64,000 bases of DNA from Punica granatum (GCF_007655135.1 NC_045132.1:11780001-11844000); one strand, 5' to 3'; counted from the stretch's first letter, positions 22,266 to 35,311 are shown. The notes: generated by a model from the letters alone, not told the origin. Translations and numbers: made by a program.

Positions 22266-23565
22266 TGTCAGCACCCCATTTTGGCCCACCGGCTTCCCAC
22301 ATGAGGACTTCCGACCAAAGTTCGGGACACAATTTATTATCCGGCAATCAGAGGCGAACGCACGGTCACGGAACCACGAGCAATAGGAGAAGAGCATGGT
22401 CCACTGAGAAAGGCGGAGGAAAACCATCAGAAGAACGAACGAACAAGAAATCCCGAAAACGATGGAGCTGGCACTGTGGAACTATTCATCACCGAATCAC
22501 CGAATCACCGAAGCACCGAAAGGTGCCCAATATGGGACTCTAAAAATCCCTCTCAGTGCCAAAGTAACCAACGACACGTCCGGACGTATTTCCGGGGCAT
22601 ACCACATAAGCCGGGACACCCCGATCTCTCACAGACGCCTTTTCTGACAGGGCTCGCGCGGCCCGCTCCATTGACAAGCAAACAGCCCCCTGAAACGGGC
22701 CTACAGGCACCCAGGGACCAACGAGACCATGGGACAAGCTTCAGACGACCATTCGGAACTCTACAGGGCTCCCCCAGGGACGTTTCGGCGGTAGCAAACT
22801 CCTCTCGATAAATCTTCGGGGCACATTCACGGAAGACAGAGATCACAGCGATCCCCGAACACCCCAGGGCATTCGGAGAACACTGAGAAAACCCCGATCA
22901 CAAGTCCCTAGGCCTTCCTGGGCCAACGGTCTTCAGTCAGGGACAACGAGCCAACGATCCCTCACGGGGCAGAAGGGTCCCCAAAACGAATGTTAGGATG
23001 CACAAAGAGCAATCGGGGACCGAGGGGCATTAAACTCCACTCCGAACGTCCAAATAGGGCAAAACCGACTCTCGAGGCGCCGAGTCGCCCAAACGTTCGT
23101 TCACACGACGCATGGCGATATTAGGCTCATTCAAATCCTCGTCGTCCAAGCATTCCAAATCAATAAATTAATTGGACATCGGAGATCGGATGCTAGTCCA
23201 ATAAAATCTCAAGCGTTTTCCGGCTTTTCTCTCAATCGAATGGGACCCACAGCTCAGCCAAGCCAAGCCATCAAGCCGCGGCTCAACCCCAAGCCACGGC
23301 TCAACCCTCCAAGCCACAGCTTGGCCACACCTAGCCTCGGCTAGAACCCATGGCCGGCGGCTCCATCTCCCAAGGCCTTCCCTCCACACATTTCAAATAT
23401 CTCTTACACACATCACCCATCCATCACCTCCCATCCACTTTTCCTTAACTTCCCCTACACTCAACATGACATCTTTCCCACCTTAACCCCTTCTTGAATT
23501 CGGCAGCCCCCTAGTAGGGCCTTTAACCGCAATTAACTCTCCTTAACCGAATCATTAGAGCCCCC

Positions 23566-23570
23566 TATAA
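23566..23570 (+). promoter_or_regulatory. TATA candidate in A LTR, plus copy
   Basis: CCCCCTATAAGTC, 1.3 kb after the LTR start. The minus-element LTR has CCTATAAAGC at the equivalent place (42011-42020), 1.31 kb from its own start. If used, more than 3.6 kb of the LTR is transcribed as R and U5. Confidence 0.5.
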
Positions 23571-24607
23571 GTCTTCATTCATCATTAGACTTAATCACTT
23601 CTTCAATTCCACTCTCTATCAAGCCAACTTCTCTCTAAAAAGCTCTCAACCTCCAGCCCACTCCCAAGTTCCGTCCAGCCCCTTGCCAAGGCCGAAACCG
23701 GCCAAAATCGTCGGAAAACCACCCAGTATTCCGGTAACCACCCGACCCGACTTAAGCCAAAAATCATCAAACTCCCTAGCCTACATATTTCCCACCCCCT
23801 AAGTCCGTTTCCGGGCTTAGATTTTCGATTTGAAGTCTCCAATACCCCGTTTCAGCTGAAACTACAATCGGGTCCCGAGACCCCTAGCCGCGCGCACCGG
23901 ACTCCTTCCGACGTGCCATTTCTTCCCACGACTTTGGCGAGTCGTGCCATCACGTTCAAGGGGTTCCTCACAACCCTCACCCTCCTCCGTGAAGAGGTGG
24001 TCACGGTCCGAGGGCCGATCCACCGTGCACAACCTCCGTTCCATCTGTTTGTTCTTTACCGGGTCCGCCTCTTTTTTTTACCGAGTTTCTTCTCATTGTT
24101 TCGGGTTTGTCCAGGCCTCGGCACGTTCGAGACTGCCCACGGACATCTAGATCTGCCCCTTAGGAGTCCAACGAGCCTGATCTCGCACCGTACCGTGACC
24201 GGAGCTAGCGTGCCGACCCCGTTCTTCCTGAGCTGCCGCGACTGCCACCTTTCGGGTCCCTCTACCCGTAGCCTTAAACCGAGTCTTGCGACTCTCAAGG
24301 CCACTTCCCCGACTCTTCTCCTCGCACACCGAGGCTAGGTAACATCTCTTTACGACTTAAAGAAGCTAGGATCCTTGATATTTGTTTACATGAAACGTTA
24401 ATATAGCTTAAAGAGGTCGGAAGGCATGAAAGTTTACTTTTTTCTTTCGGATCCGTGATGCCCATGCACTCCCATGCAATGTGCGTCCGTTATTTTCATT
24501 TGTATGTCTATGCCGTGTCTGTATGATGCATGAGCTTGTGCGCCATGGTAGGAGGTGGCTCGGATCCGGGTGGGAGAGACTCCCTAGGCCACGGTGGAGC
24601 CATGGGA

Positions 24608-24641
24608 CTCACGGCCTAGTCTCAAGGGAGAGACCCGTGAG
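24608..24641 (+). other. Hairpin type 1 in transcribed A LTR, plus copy
   Basis: CTCACGG pairs with CCGTGAG (7 bp). A four-base CCTA bulge follows on the left arm, then GTCTC pairs with GAGAC (5 bp) around loop AAGGGA. The minus A LTR at 40946-40979 folds identically. Confidence 0.65.
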
Positions 24642-24796
24642 CTCCCTTGGCTTGTCCGGGGTTAGGGCGGTCTCTCTCCCTTCGAAACGAGTTGATTCCT
24701 ACGTATCTTTATCGTTAATCGCACGTAGCACGTTATGCATGACGGGAAAAGACCCGACTCGGGGCCGGAGAAACCCTCCCGACCCGTGTGAGCCAT

Positions 24797-24839
24797 GGAA
24801 GCTCACGGCCTCCCTTGATGGATGTGGCCGAGAGCTTCC
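24797..24839 (+). other. Hairpin type 2 in transcribed A LTR, plus copy
   Basis: GGAAGCTC pairs with GAGCTTCC (8 bp), an A-A mismatch follows, then CGGCC pairs with GGCCG (5 bp) with a smaller inner stem. The counterpart in the minus A LTR is at 40749-40792. Confidence 0.62.
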
Positions 24840-27171
24840 TTGGACCACACGGGTCTGAAAAGTTTTCTTCCACCTCGAGACGAGCCAATTCCCGTGTTTT
24901 ATCCATTTAAGTTATTAGTTGAGTCAATGTCGTCTTTGTTGTTTTCCGTTTGAATAACCCATTCGTACGTGTTGTGTGATTTTATGCGATTATGGTTGTA
25001 ACGGTGCCGAGATAACCGAACTTGTATCATTATTTTGATTGACGTGTTGTGAATGTAAGAAACGATTGAAACCGGTGTAAGAGACCGTCCGAGATACGGG
25101 GACGAGTCAAGGAGGTATTCGGTCATCTCCCTAGGGATGTGGCCGAGTGTCCCATGACTCTCCTCGAGTCTAGACCGGCCTCTTCATCCGCTTGGAAGTC
25201 GGTTCTTAGAATTGTTTTGCAATTGTATTTGTCGTTTAATTATCAATCATATATCAATTACTCATTAGATGTGTTATTTTCGAGTAAGCACCTACTAAAC
25301 CCGTTAGTTGTGATATAGATTTATAAACATCGAAGAATGTCACAAATGGAGGAAAGGGACGTATTATCCAGATAATTAAATCACTTGGACATAAACAATT
25401 GGGTGAATCGATCCTCAATTTGTAAACGGCATCGATGATTTACGGAACGGTGAAAATGCCCTTTTCCATTAAAAAGCTCACAATTTCAAAATACCGGGAT
25501 ACGCAACACTAGTGAAATTGATGTCTAATGAGTACTCGCGTATCACGACTCGAGTCCGGGCCCTATTTGAGGCGGCTCGAGTCAAGATGCGCGAGTCCTC
25601 CTTAGACTCCTTCGTGTGGCGGAATCTCCAATTTGCATACAAACATCACAATTTTATTCCGAGGGCATGATCGTCGTTCCGTGACTCATCGATACCTTAG
25701 GCGTTAGGGGGTTAGGAACACCTAGAGCTATGAATGAAAAAGAGCAACCCGTTCGGGTGCGAGTTTCATTCGCGTGACCCATTTCGTCTATTTCCGGTGT
25801 TTCTTTCTTCCTGTCGTAGATTCGGTGGGGAGCATTTTTATTTCAGTTACAAAAACGCGAACAACCGGATTAAACGTACATACGGCCTAATCAAACACTA
25901 TATAATGGATAGGCGGAATGATAGATTCCATTCTAGAGTCAAAACACGAGTTTGGCTAATTCGGTGAAACCGCAGTGTCACCTAACTGAATAAGAGTCCT
26001 AAAACAAATTCACACATGTAATTGGCTTAGAACCATATCCTAGCCCGCCTTCTATGTTTGCCTAGGTTAGATACATTGTTTGCAAATCAACCCCGGTTAA
26101 TAACTGAATAAATCACGTACATTCGACTTAATACATAACTTGTCTGTATTCGCCTACGTTTGTCAGTTGTTATCTGTTTTCCATCAGTTTTATCAGTGTT
26201 CTTCTGTTTTCCATTTGCTTTTGCTGATTTGTTGCTGTTCGGGTCCGAGCCTATAGGTTACGTGTTGCACGGGGTCCAACGCCCCGAATCACCGAACACA
26301 AGGTCCAACGCCTCCTAACCCACTGAGTGCGTGCAACCCGAGTGCGGAATGGGATCTAGCCTCGAGTCACCATCACACTCCAAACATGGCCTATGTGGAA
26401 GGCAATTTGGATTGGATGCGTGAAACGGGCTTAGATATCACCCGGGAGCTCGATCGGTCCAACGGTTGCAGTGGGAATCGACCGGTTCTCTTGCAAACCA
26501 TTGGAACGATCGGACCCGACTCCCGGCTTCTTGAGCCCGCGTTGCCTTAATTTGTTTATCGGTTATTCAAAACACTCGGTGAGCCGAAGTGGAATATTGG
26601 CCCAATGCAAACCGATCGGGATCCATTTACTTATTCAGTTACACTTTGTAATTATTCGAGAGAACATTGTGAGGATTTTATTTGTATATTCACTTAGTCA
26701 CTTGTAAGGAACCTCGGTCGGCGAGCGAGAGGTCCGAGTGTCGAACTGGTCAAGTCGGTCTATTATCACCGAGAGATGAGTAAGCTCGAATACTCGCGGT
26801 TTCGGTTCGCGCAGGGAATCGGCCATCACGGTTCGATGAACTGTAACGCTAAGATAGTGAACCGATACCTCGATGCACAAGCCTACTCATCTTCCGGATT
26901 CTTGGTCCAACTTGATCAATTCATCGACTTTGCGGTGTCAAAACGGGCGAGTCAAGTGCGACCCTAAATCACGCGGTAAATAAACAAAACCGCAAGCCTA
27001 GCAAGCTAGAGTACCGAAAGGGCGTGCGGGATATAGGCCCGCACGTAATAGAACCCCCGAATTCGGAATTTCCGGTTCCGTATGATCATTGCCTTAGCAT
27101 TTAGGTGTACCCCGTACCCCTAGACCCGGGTAACTTGCCGGCCCTCGGTCTTCGGGTCGTAAAATGGCAAG

Positions 27172-27181
27172 TGGCGACTCC
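27172..27181 (+). other. Primer-binding-site-like decamer inside LTR
   Basis: TGGCGACTCC, the first ten bases of the real primer-binding site of this family (61794-61803, minus), occurs inside the LTR about 110 bp before its end and in the same sense. Confidence 0.6.
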
Positions 27182-27289
27182 TTCTCGCGCGCGTCGGTCG
27201 CGCGTCCCCGGGAAGGTGGACACTCCCAAGCCGCGTTGCATAGGCATCGCGCATGCGTGCCCCGACGAGATTAAATTCGGGTGCGCACA

Positions 27290-29138
27290 GTGTCATGCGT
27301 CTCGATGTTTTGAAATTGTGGATTTTCAAAAAGGGCATTTCTGCCATTTGGTGATTCGTCGATGCTCTTACAAATTAATAGTCGATTTGTCCGATTATTT
27401 AAGCTGAATGGTTTCCTTAACCGAATGACACGTCCTATTTCCCCGTTCGTGAAGTGGTTTAATGATTGAGACCTTGAAACTCAATTGTTATGGATCAATA
27501 AAATGATTGTTCGATATTAACGCACCTAACATACGAATTAACATGAAACCGGCGATTAAATGAAAAATGTGATTACAATCAATCCCAAGAAATCGGTTTT
27601 GACCGTTTCTTGCATGCATAAAACATCAAACACAATAATAACGCACATTTTTACATAACCGGTGCCGCTGTTATCTTAGGAACACAATCAAGCATACAAA
27701 CAAGACCAAACACGATATTTAGAGGAATCGATAAAACAACACCGACTCATGGGAAGCGGATAATGAAAAAACTCGAGAAACGACTTGAGTCGGGGAAAGG
27801 AGGTCATCCATGGCCCGAGGAAGCCCATAGGGGCTCTCGGCCACCTCCCTTGGGGTGAGGCTGAGAGGCTCCTTTGGCTTGCCCGAGCCGACAAGGTCTC
27901 CTCGACTCCGATTCAAGCTATTTCCGGACATGCTAGCATTGTATACGATGAGGACATGCATAATACGATGTAAAAACACATAAAAACATAAACTTGCATG
28001 CGAATCGGTCATGGACCGCCTTATCGCCCCACAAATGCAAAGAAAACGTAAAAGTCCTAACTTCTCTAAGTCGGGAATGATTATACCTAGCCCCGGAATG
28101 TAGGAAAAGCCGAGGAAAGTTGAAAAAACAGGTTCGGGAAATCGGTTTTGCCCCCTGGAACAAACAGACCCGAATCGGTGAAGTCGGGTCGGCTGGCAGA
28201 CCCGACTGGCAGTCTGGCTTGTCGGGGCTGTACCGATTGATTGGGGTGGCCTTTTCCCTCGAGATCGGTTGCGTTCGATTCCCAAGAGACTGAGGATCAC
28301 GCCTGCTCTGGTTTCGTGAAGATTTCTTGCGTAGATGTTCCGAAAATCAAAAGTAAAGTCGGATCAGTAAAAAAAAGACAGACCCAGTCGAGGCAAAACA
28401 GACCCGACTGGCACCCAATAAAGAAAAGGCTCTATAGGAGGCTCCCGATGGTCTTTTGACCCAAGGTCGGTGGCTTCCAACTCCTAAGAGTCCCTCGGAG
28501 GTGTTTGTGGAGGTTGTTTTGCGAGAAGTGACTAGGGTCGATCCGATCTGCAAGAAAAGTGAAGAATGTCAAAAAAACGAATAGACCGAACTGGGTGGAA
28601 TTGACCCGACTGGGCAAGTCGGAAAGAAATGGCTCTCCCGGAGGCTGCAAGGTCGGCGGCATTGGACTCATAACTGACTGAGGATCATGCCTGCGGTGGT
28701 TTCATGAGGATTGAACATGTAGATTTTCTGAAAATAAAAAACAAAGTCGGTTTAGCTAGCAGAAAACATAACCGACTGGGCGGAACTGACCCGACTGGGT
28801 AGGTCGGAAAGAAATGGCTGTCCCGGAGGCTCCCGGTGGTATTTTGCTGTAAGGTTGGTGGCATTGGACTCCTAACTGACTGAGGATCACGGTGATAGGT
28901 GGCTCATAGTGAGGTTCAACCCGAGCTGACCTGTATGTTCCTGCAAAGTTCGGGTCAGAAAAGAAAACCAGCGGAACAGACTCGACTAGGCTGTTTGGGT
29001 TGAAACGGCTGCAAAGGAGGCTCTGAGTCCGGCACCAAGCTGGCTCAACTTCCTCTGGTTTCCCGATCGTGAATAGTGACATGAGCTTTGATCGGAAGTC
29101 TTCTATTGGAGCTGGTGGACCAAAATGGGATGCTGACA
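27290..29138 (-). repeat. LTR fragment of element C, minus orientation
   Basis: Related to the A LTR in its left part (27290 onward aligns with about 36207 onward) and to the B LTR in its right part, where CAGACCCGACTGGCAG-type words recur. It ends CAAAATGGGATGCTGACA at 29138. The left part is cut off by the plus A element, which therefore seems to have inserted into this LTR. It contains a hairpin at 27834-27867 (CTCTCGGCC with GGCTGAGAG, one G-T wobble). Confidence 0.75.
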
Positions 29139-29153
29139 GCTTGCTTCTCTTTG
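29139..29153 (-). other. Polypurine tract of element C
   Basis: The minus strand reads CCAAAGAGAAGCAAGC directly before the LTR start. Confidence 0.75.
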
Positions 29154-29578
29154 GTTGCGTGCTCGATTAAAGGAGGTAACCAAAGATCATGAGAAGCATC
29201 CCTTTTTTGGTCCCGACGACCATCTTGTTGTCACTCTCTGTAGTAGCTAGCCCTCCCACGTTGGATATTTGGGGAGAATGTGTGAGTGCACGAACCTGTC
29301 ACAAGATAGTAGTATGATTGAGAGGTGACGATTATGATATGGTGGATGAGGGGGTCTTAGCCCACAGGACAGTATGTGTGGGGCCGGAGCCCGCGGAAAG
29401 CAGTGAATCACTAGGCCGAAGCTCGTGGAAAGCATTAAATTACTAGGCCGAAGCCCGTGGAAAGCTGTAAAGTACTGAGCTGAAGCCCGTGGGAAGCAGT
29501 AAAGTGCTAGGTCGAAGCCCGTGGAAAGCTGTAAATTGCTAGACCGAAGCCCGTGAAAAGAAGGTAAGGTGCTAGGCC
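29154..29578 (-). mobile_element. 3' UTR of element C with 33-bp repeats
   Basis: About 220 bp of unique sequence, then roughly six degenerate copies (from about 29374) of a 33-34 bp unit containing GGCCGAAGCCCGTGGAAAGC. The unit is the same as the 33-bp type in the minus A element. The region is cut at 29579 by an A LTR. Confidence 0.78.
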
Positions 29579-30474
29579 TGTGCGCACCCGAATTTTATCT
29601 CGTCGGGGCACGCGTGCGCCCGCCTATGCAACGCGGCTTGGGAGTGTCCACCTTCCCGGGGACGCGCGACGGACACATATGAGAAGGAATCGCCACTTGC
29701 CATTTTACGACCCGAAGGTCGAGGGTCGGCAAGTTACCCGGGTCTAGGGGTAAAAGGTACACCTAAGTACAAAGGCAATGGTCATACGGAACAGAAAATT
29801 CCGAATTCGGGGGTTCTATTACGTGCGGGCCTATATCCCGCACGCCTTTTCGGTACTCTAGCTTGCTAGGCTTGCCATTTTATTTATTTACCGCGTGATT
29901 TAGAGTTGCACTTGACTCACCCGTTTTGACACCGTAAAGTCGGTGAACTGATTGAATTAGGCGAAGAACCCGAAAGGCGAGTAGGCTTGTGCGTCGAGGG
30001 ATCGGTTCACTATCTTATCGTTACAGTTCATCAAACCGTGATGGTCAATTCCCTGCGCGAATCGAGACCACGATTATTCAAGCTTACTCATCTCTTGGTG
30101 ATGATAGACCAACTTAACCGATTCGACACTCGGACCTCTCGCTCACCGATCGGGGATCCTTACAAGTGAATGAGTGAATATACAAATGAAATTCTCACAA
30201 CGTCCTCTCGAATAATTACAAAGTATAACTGGATAAGTAAATGGATCCCGATCGGTTTACGTTGGGCCAATATTCCGCTCCGGCTCACCGTGTGTTTTGA
30301 ATAACCGATAAGTAAATTAAGGCAACGCGGGCTCAAGGAGCCGGGGGTCGGGTCCGATTGATCCAACGGTTTACAGGAGAACTGATTGATTCCCACTGTA
30401 ACCGTTGGACCGATCGAGCTCCCGGGTGATATCTAACCCCGTTTCACACATCCAATCCAAATTGCCTTCCACAT
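29579..30474 (-). repeat. Family-A LTR no. 2, first part
   Basis: Starts TGTGCGCACCCG, the same terminus as the A LTR at 38306, inside the 3' UTR of element C. It contains a variant of the primer-binding-site-like decamer (GGAATCGCCA, 29686-29695). It is interrupted at 30474 by the solo B LTR and continues at 35312. The possible left target flank is AGGCC. Confidence 0.85.
30470..30474. repeat. Target-site duplication, left copy
   Basis: CACAT, identical to 35312-35316, flanking the solo B LTR. The uninterrupted A LTR reads CTTCCACATAGGCC at this place (39193 onward). Confidence 0.93.
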
Positions 30475-32602
30475 TGTACGGACCCGAATGTGGACTCTCG
30501 TCGGGGCCCGCATTGCGCGCTTTTGGATCGCGCGGCTTGGGAGTGTCCACCTTCCCGTGTGGACGCGTGACGGACACGCGTGAGAGAAGGAGTCGCCACT
30601 TATCATTTTACGACCCGAAGGTCGAGGGCAGATAAGTTACCCGGGTCCAGGGGTATGGAACACCTAGTTTGTTGTTAAGGCATTGGTCTGTGCGGAACCG
30701 GAAAGTCCGTGTTCGGGGGTTCATGTTACGTGCGGGCCTATATCCCGCACGCCCTTTCGGTACTCTGGTTTGCTAGGCTTGCATGTTTTATTATTTACCG
30801 CATGAATTAAGCTTCACTCGGCTGGCATGTTTTGACACCGGAGATTCGGTGAACTAAACGATGTCGGTTAAGAAGCCGAGAGAGAAGTAAACTCGTATGT
30901 CGGTGAGTTAGTTCACAATCTTGCGTTACAGTTCATCGAACCATGGAGGTTGAATCCCTGCGTGAACCAAAACCGCGAGATCTTGGATTTACTTGTGTCT
31001 GGGCAAGCATTAGGCCGATTCGATTAATTCGACTCTCGGACCGTTCGCTCACCGACTGAAATTCTTACAGAACAAATGTACAAAATAAAAATCCTTACAA
31101 TGCTCTCGAAAACAATAAATACAAATTACAAATGGCCGAATTCCAGTCGACTCGCGTTCGGTTATTATTCCGCTCTAACTCACCGTGAGTTTAGGGAAAA
31201 GACCGAAGAACTGAAATTCAATGCACGCTCTCACTGAATAGGGCGTTGGACCCTGTGAGTGTTGATTAGGGCGTTGGACCCTGTGATCGATGATTAGGGC
31301 GTTGAACCCTAATATTGTTCGGCCTAGGGATCAGGCTCGACTCGCATGGCAAACAGGTGCGGAAAGATAACAAGCAGCAGATAAATGACAGACAATGTGT
31401 TTGTATTCACCGAATGTACGTGGATTAACAAGTTTATTGATCCGGGGTATTTTGACATGCAAATCCTACCCTAGACAAACAAATGCGTGTCAATGTTTTA
31501 GCATTCGGCTTTGGTTTGAGAACCTGACATGTCGGGTGTTCGTAGTCAAGTTTCGAGTGTGTGGATTGTTTTTACAGTGATTCGGTGTTGTGACACTGAA
31601 TTACCACTGAATTAACCAAACTCGTGTTTTGACTCTAGATTTGGAATCTAGAATTCCTCCTAACCCTTATCTAGTGTTTGGTTAGGTCGAGTGAAAGGTT
31701 AATCAGCATTTTGCATGTTTTCTGACAAAGATAACCGTTCTAGTTACCCGAGTCTATGTTAGGATGACAGAAACTCATCAGTTAGATAAGAAAAGGCTAT
31801 GCAGATAAACCTGCACCTGAACAGGTAGCCTGTTCTTATCCCGTACTGTACTGTTTCTGTCATGCTAACCCTAGGGGTGTCGCTGAATTGTGAAAAGACG
31901 ATTTTGCCCTTTATTTGAAAATTGTTTTCAGAAAAGGGGAAACATCGCAGTGCGGGCCATCTCAGCCTGTAGCCGGTGTCGACCAATTCCCTGGATCGTC
32001 TAGGGTTGTGCAAGAACCCCGAAAAAGCCAAAGAACCGGTCGATCTACCCGGAAGTGATCTAGAAAGATCTTCTGTATCCTGACCTAAGTTACTTGGAAT
32101 CAGGTAAAAGCTCAAGTTGAGACACAGAAGCCTTTTTCAGACATCCATGCTACATCGGACCGCGCGTTTCGGGTTTTGAAATTGATAAGTTTGAAAAGGG
32201 CACCAACGTCATTTGACAACTCATCGACGCGAGTTATCAGTTAATGGCCAATTCGTGTAAACTTTATCATTGTGAAGTGGGTTTAATCACGTGAGCGTCC
32301 CGATTAACCCATTCGTGAAATTAATGCTTAAGGGTTGTGCCGAATGCATTAATTGTGAAAACGATTCGCGACTTGACGACCAAGACGATTCCATAAGGAT
32401 CGAGGATAATTTGGTCCAATGACCGAAACTACCCTCGTAACCGAATGGAACCGAATGAGTAATCGATACCCAAATCCATGCATGCTTTGTTTTGGAAAGA
32501 CATTTCATGTGAGATTCTCGATGTAATTGAACTTGCAAATTACACGAAATCCGAGAACGGATTTAAAACGGGAAGAGGAAGTCTCATGGAACCCGAATAA
32601 CT

Positions 32603-32653
32603 CCATGAGACTCTCGGCCTATTCTCCTTGGAGAAAGCCGAGAGGTCTCATGG
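32603..32653 (-). other. Long hairpin in transcribed B LTR
   Basis: The arms at 32603-32627 and 32630-32653 are almost fully complementary: CCATGAGA with TCTCATGG, CTCTCGGC with GCCGAGAG, TTCTCC with GGAGAA, with a small bulge. The matching hairpin in the other B LTRs (5200-5233) has a T-A pair where this one has C-G, next to the CTCTCGG helix. Confidence 0.7.
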
Positions 32654-34154
32654 CTTGTATTTGGTTTCACGAGTTTTCCCCGTCTTGTTTTGAATCGTTT
32701 CTTGCATGCTCAAACATCAAACATGTTAAATAACACGATTAAACGAAAGTCAGTATTATCATGATCTAAATAACACATTCAAACATGCAAACATGCACAA
32801 ACATATTATTTAAGGAATCGATAAAACAATACCGACTTCATGGATGTGAGAAAAACAATAAAACTCAGGAAACAATTTAAATCGGGGCAAAGGAATCCGG
32901 TCTTGACCCAAAAAGGTCAAGAATGCTCTAGGTTACCTCATGGAGAGGTTAACCCGAACGATCTCGGCTTTTCCGGGTCGGGATAGTTTCCTCGACTTCG
33001 ATTTAAATATTTCCCGACATATTAGCATGTTAAACGATGATAAACATGCATGGTGTAATAAGGAAATTGCATAATATTAAAGTTCGGAATTAAAATCATG
33101 CTTAAAACCCCTTAAAACTCCATAAACACAACAATAATGTAAAAGTCCTAGCTCTTCTAAGTCAGGAATGGTCATACCTAGTCCCGAGATGCGGGATGGT
33201 ACCTTCAAGGGTCGGGTTGGACGGTTGATGGGTCGGGTTTGGGCTGTTCTCCGTTGAACAGACCCGAATGGCACCAAACAGACCCGAATGGAAGGGTGGA
33301 CAGACCCGACTGGCACAAGTCGGGTCGGACGTCGCCACGGAGGCTCCCGATAGAATTTTGAGGCAAGGTCGGTGGCCTTGGATAGCCAAGGGACACCTCT
33401 AGGTCACCGTGGTGGTCGTTTGTCCCCAGAGTTGTCGGGTCGACCCGTACAGTCCTGCAAAAATACCCAAAACAGAGCACGTCTGGAATCTCGGACCCGA
33501 CTGGCACAAGTCGGGTCGGACGTCGCCACGGAGACTCCCGATGGAATTTTTGAGCAACGCCAACGGCTCCCCACTGCTAACTCACCTCCGGAGGTGGCTG
33601 TGGTGGTCGTTTTCTGAAAAGAGTCCTGGATCGACCCGATCTGCAAGAAAACCGAACAGACAGTCAGAAACGCCGGCCCGACTGAGCAGTTTTCGGGTCG
33701 GAATTCATAACGGTGGATTCCGATGGAATATTTGAGCAAGGTCGGTGGCTCCCGACTCCTAACGAACCCCCGGAGGTGTTTGATGGGTTTTGAAAGTTCA
33801 GACCGACTCGAAAAGGCGAGAAAACAGGGTTGGAAGTTTTGACCCGGCTGGGCCAAAACTGTGCTCGATTCTGTACTGAGCTGATTCTCTAACTTAGAGG
33901 CTTCGAACTTGAAATCTAAGCTTGAAAATGGATAGAGGGGGTCGAAAACATGTAGGATATGAAGTTTGGTGAAGTTTGGATTTAATTCGGGATGGATTCC
34001 GACTTAAGTCTTGAGTGTTTTGCTTGGTTTTTGGGTGGTTCTTGCTTGCTGCGATTTTGCTGAAGTTCTTGGGAGGTTGAGAGCACTTGTTTTAGTGAGA
34101 AATGCTAGAGAGAGAGTGCTTGAAGGTGTATATTTAAGTTAATGACTTGGAAAG

Positions 34155-34162
34155 TATATATA
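34155..34162 (-). promoter_or_regulatory. TATA box of solo B LTR
   Basis: TATATATA on the element strand, 1.15 kb from the LTR start. It is placed like the TATA boxes of the other LTRs. Confidence 0.55.
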
Positions 34163-35311
34163 GGCTATGCTTAAGTGCAATTAAGTGTGAAAAAGCTTGA
34201 TTAAGGGCATGCTTATGGGGATCCGAATTTTCTAAGCAAGATAAGGATGAATCTCCTCCATGCATTCTTCATGAAGATGACCCAAATGCATTGAATGCAT
34301 GGATGGTGATGGTTGAGTGCAAGAAGGACAAAGCTAGATATTTTGAAGGCAAAGAGTGCAAGAGAGCAAGAGGATAAGGCCGAATTGTTTAGGGTAAAGG
34401 GGTGATTGCTCTTGGGCAGCCCGTGGACCCCACGGCTCGTGAGGAGAAACCGGGAGAAAGCTCGGGTCTCGATTGGTCGCGCATTCGAAGTTCGTGGCTC
34501 GAATTGAACGTCGAATTGTCGATATACGCGAGAAAACGAAGTTAATGAGCCCGAGATTGACATTTTTCATGGAGAAATGTCCCGGATGTATGTGAGGCTT
34601 GGAAGCCGGTTTTGCTCATTGCAAGTGACCAAGGCGAAGTTGTCCGCTTCTGACAGCATATCTTGTGTCTGCATCTCACGTTGATCATTTTGACATAAAT
34701 TGTCAGACAACGTGAACAATTGTCCCTATGCTTTTCCAAAGAGGGGTATGCTTGTTTTGCTGCTCGGAAGTCATTTGAAGTGCCTGTGTGACTTCCAAGA
34801 GACAATCTGAAGCATTGTTCATGCTCTGTGTGTTGGTGGAGCATGGCCGAATATGACATTTGGAATTAACTTTTCTCTAGGAAACCGGCATTTTTGGACT
34901 TCCACCGAAAAGTTGTCTGTATACAGAAAGTTGTTCTGTATAGAGCAGATGATTTGGAAAATGCCTTTGGGAACACTTTTCATCTGTTTGGCATTGGAGT
35001 GGATTTTTGGAGTCCAATATTGGCTATCTTCCGACGATTGAGCGAATTATCGGAAAATAGTACCGTCCGTGTAATATACTGAAAATGCCGGTTTTGGACA
35101 TTGTTGAGCTCTCTGGTCGCTTTGTTGCCTTTTGGTGACTCCTGGAGTCTTTCTGTCATATGCATGTGTCATTTGCCCGATTTCGCTGACTTGGGGATGA
35201 ATAGTGATTTTCTGCTCTATTAAGTCGTTTTTCTGTACTCTGCTCAAGTCATAGCTTGGATCATTGCTGATAATGTAATTTGAATCAGTGAGCCAAAATG
35301 GGGTGCTGACA

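Larger units (their letters stand above)
22266..27289 (+). repeat. Complete 3' LTR of plus A element (5024 bp)
   Basis: Starts TGTCAGCACCCCATTTTGG and ends GGGTGCGCACA at 27289, with TG and CA termini. Its length agrees with the 5026 bp computed for the minus-element LTR after removing the CRM insertion. TATA candidate at 23566, hairpins at 24608-24641 and 24797-24839, and a primer-binding-site-like decamer at 27172-27181. The next base starts a minus-oriented LTR of another subfamily, so the right target flank would be GTGTC. The left end of the element is outside the window. Confidence 0.9.
30475..35311 (-). mobile_element. Solo LTR of family B (4837 bp)
   Basis: Complete LTR from TGTACGGACCCG to GGGGTGCTGACA, flanked on both sides by CACAT. 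There is no internal region, so the two LTRs of the original element have recombined. It contains the primer-binding-site-like decamer at 30589-30598, a long hairpin at 32603-32653, degenerate CAGACCCGACTGGCAC repeats (33200-33870), a TATA stretch at 34155-34162 and the usual terminus. It aligns with the truncated LTRs at 3622-8014 and 12973-17396 from about 31022 onward and supplies the missing end of that family. Confidence 0.93.

Noticed and set aside
21570..22304. 244-codon frame over the 43-bp repeats
   Set aside because: Repeat-driven; crosses the polypurine tract and LTR boundary.
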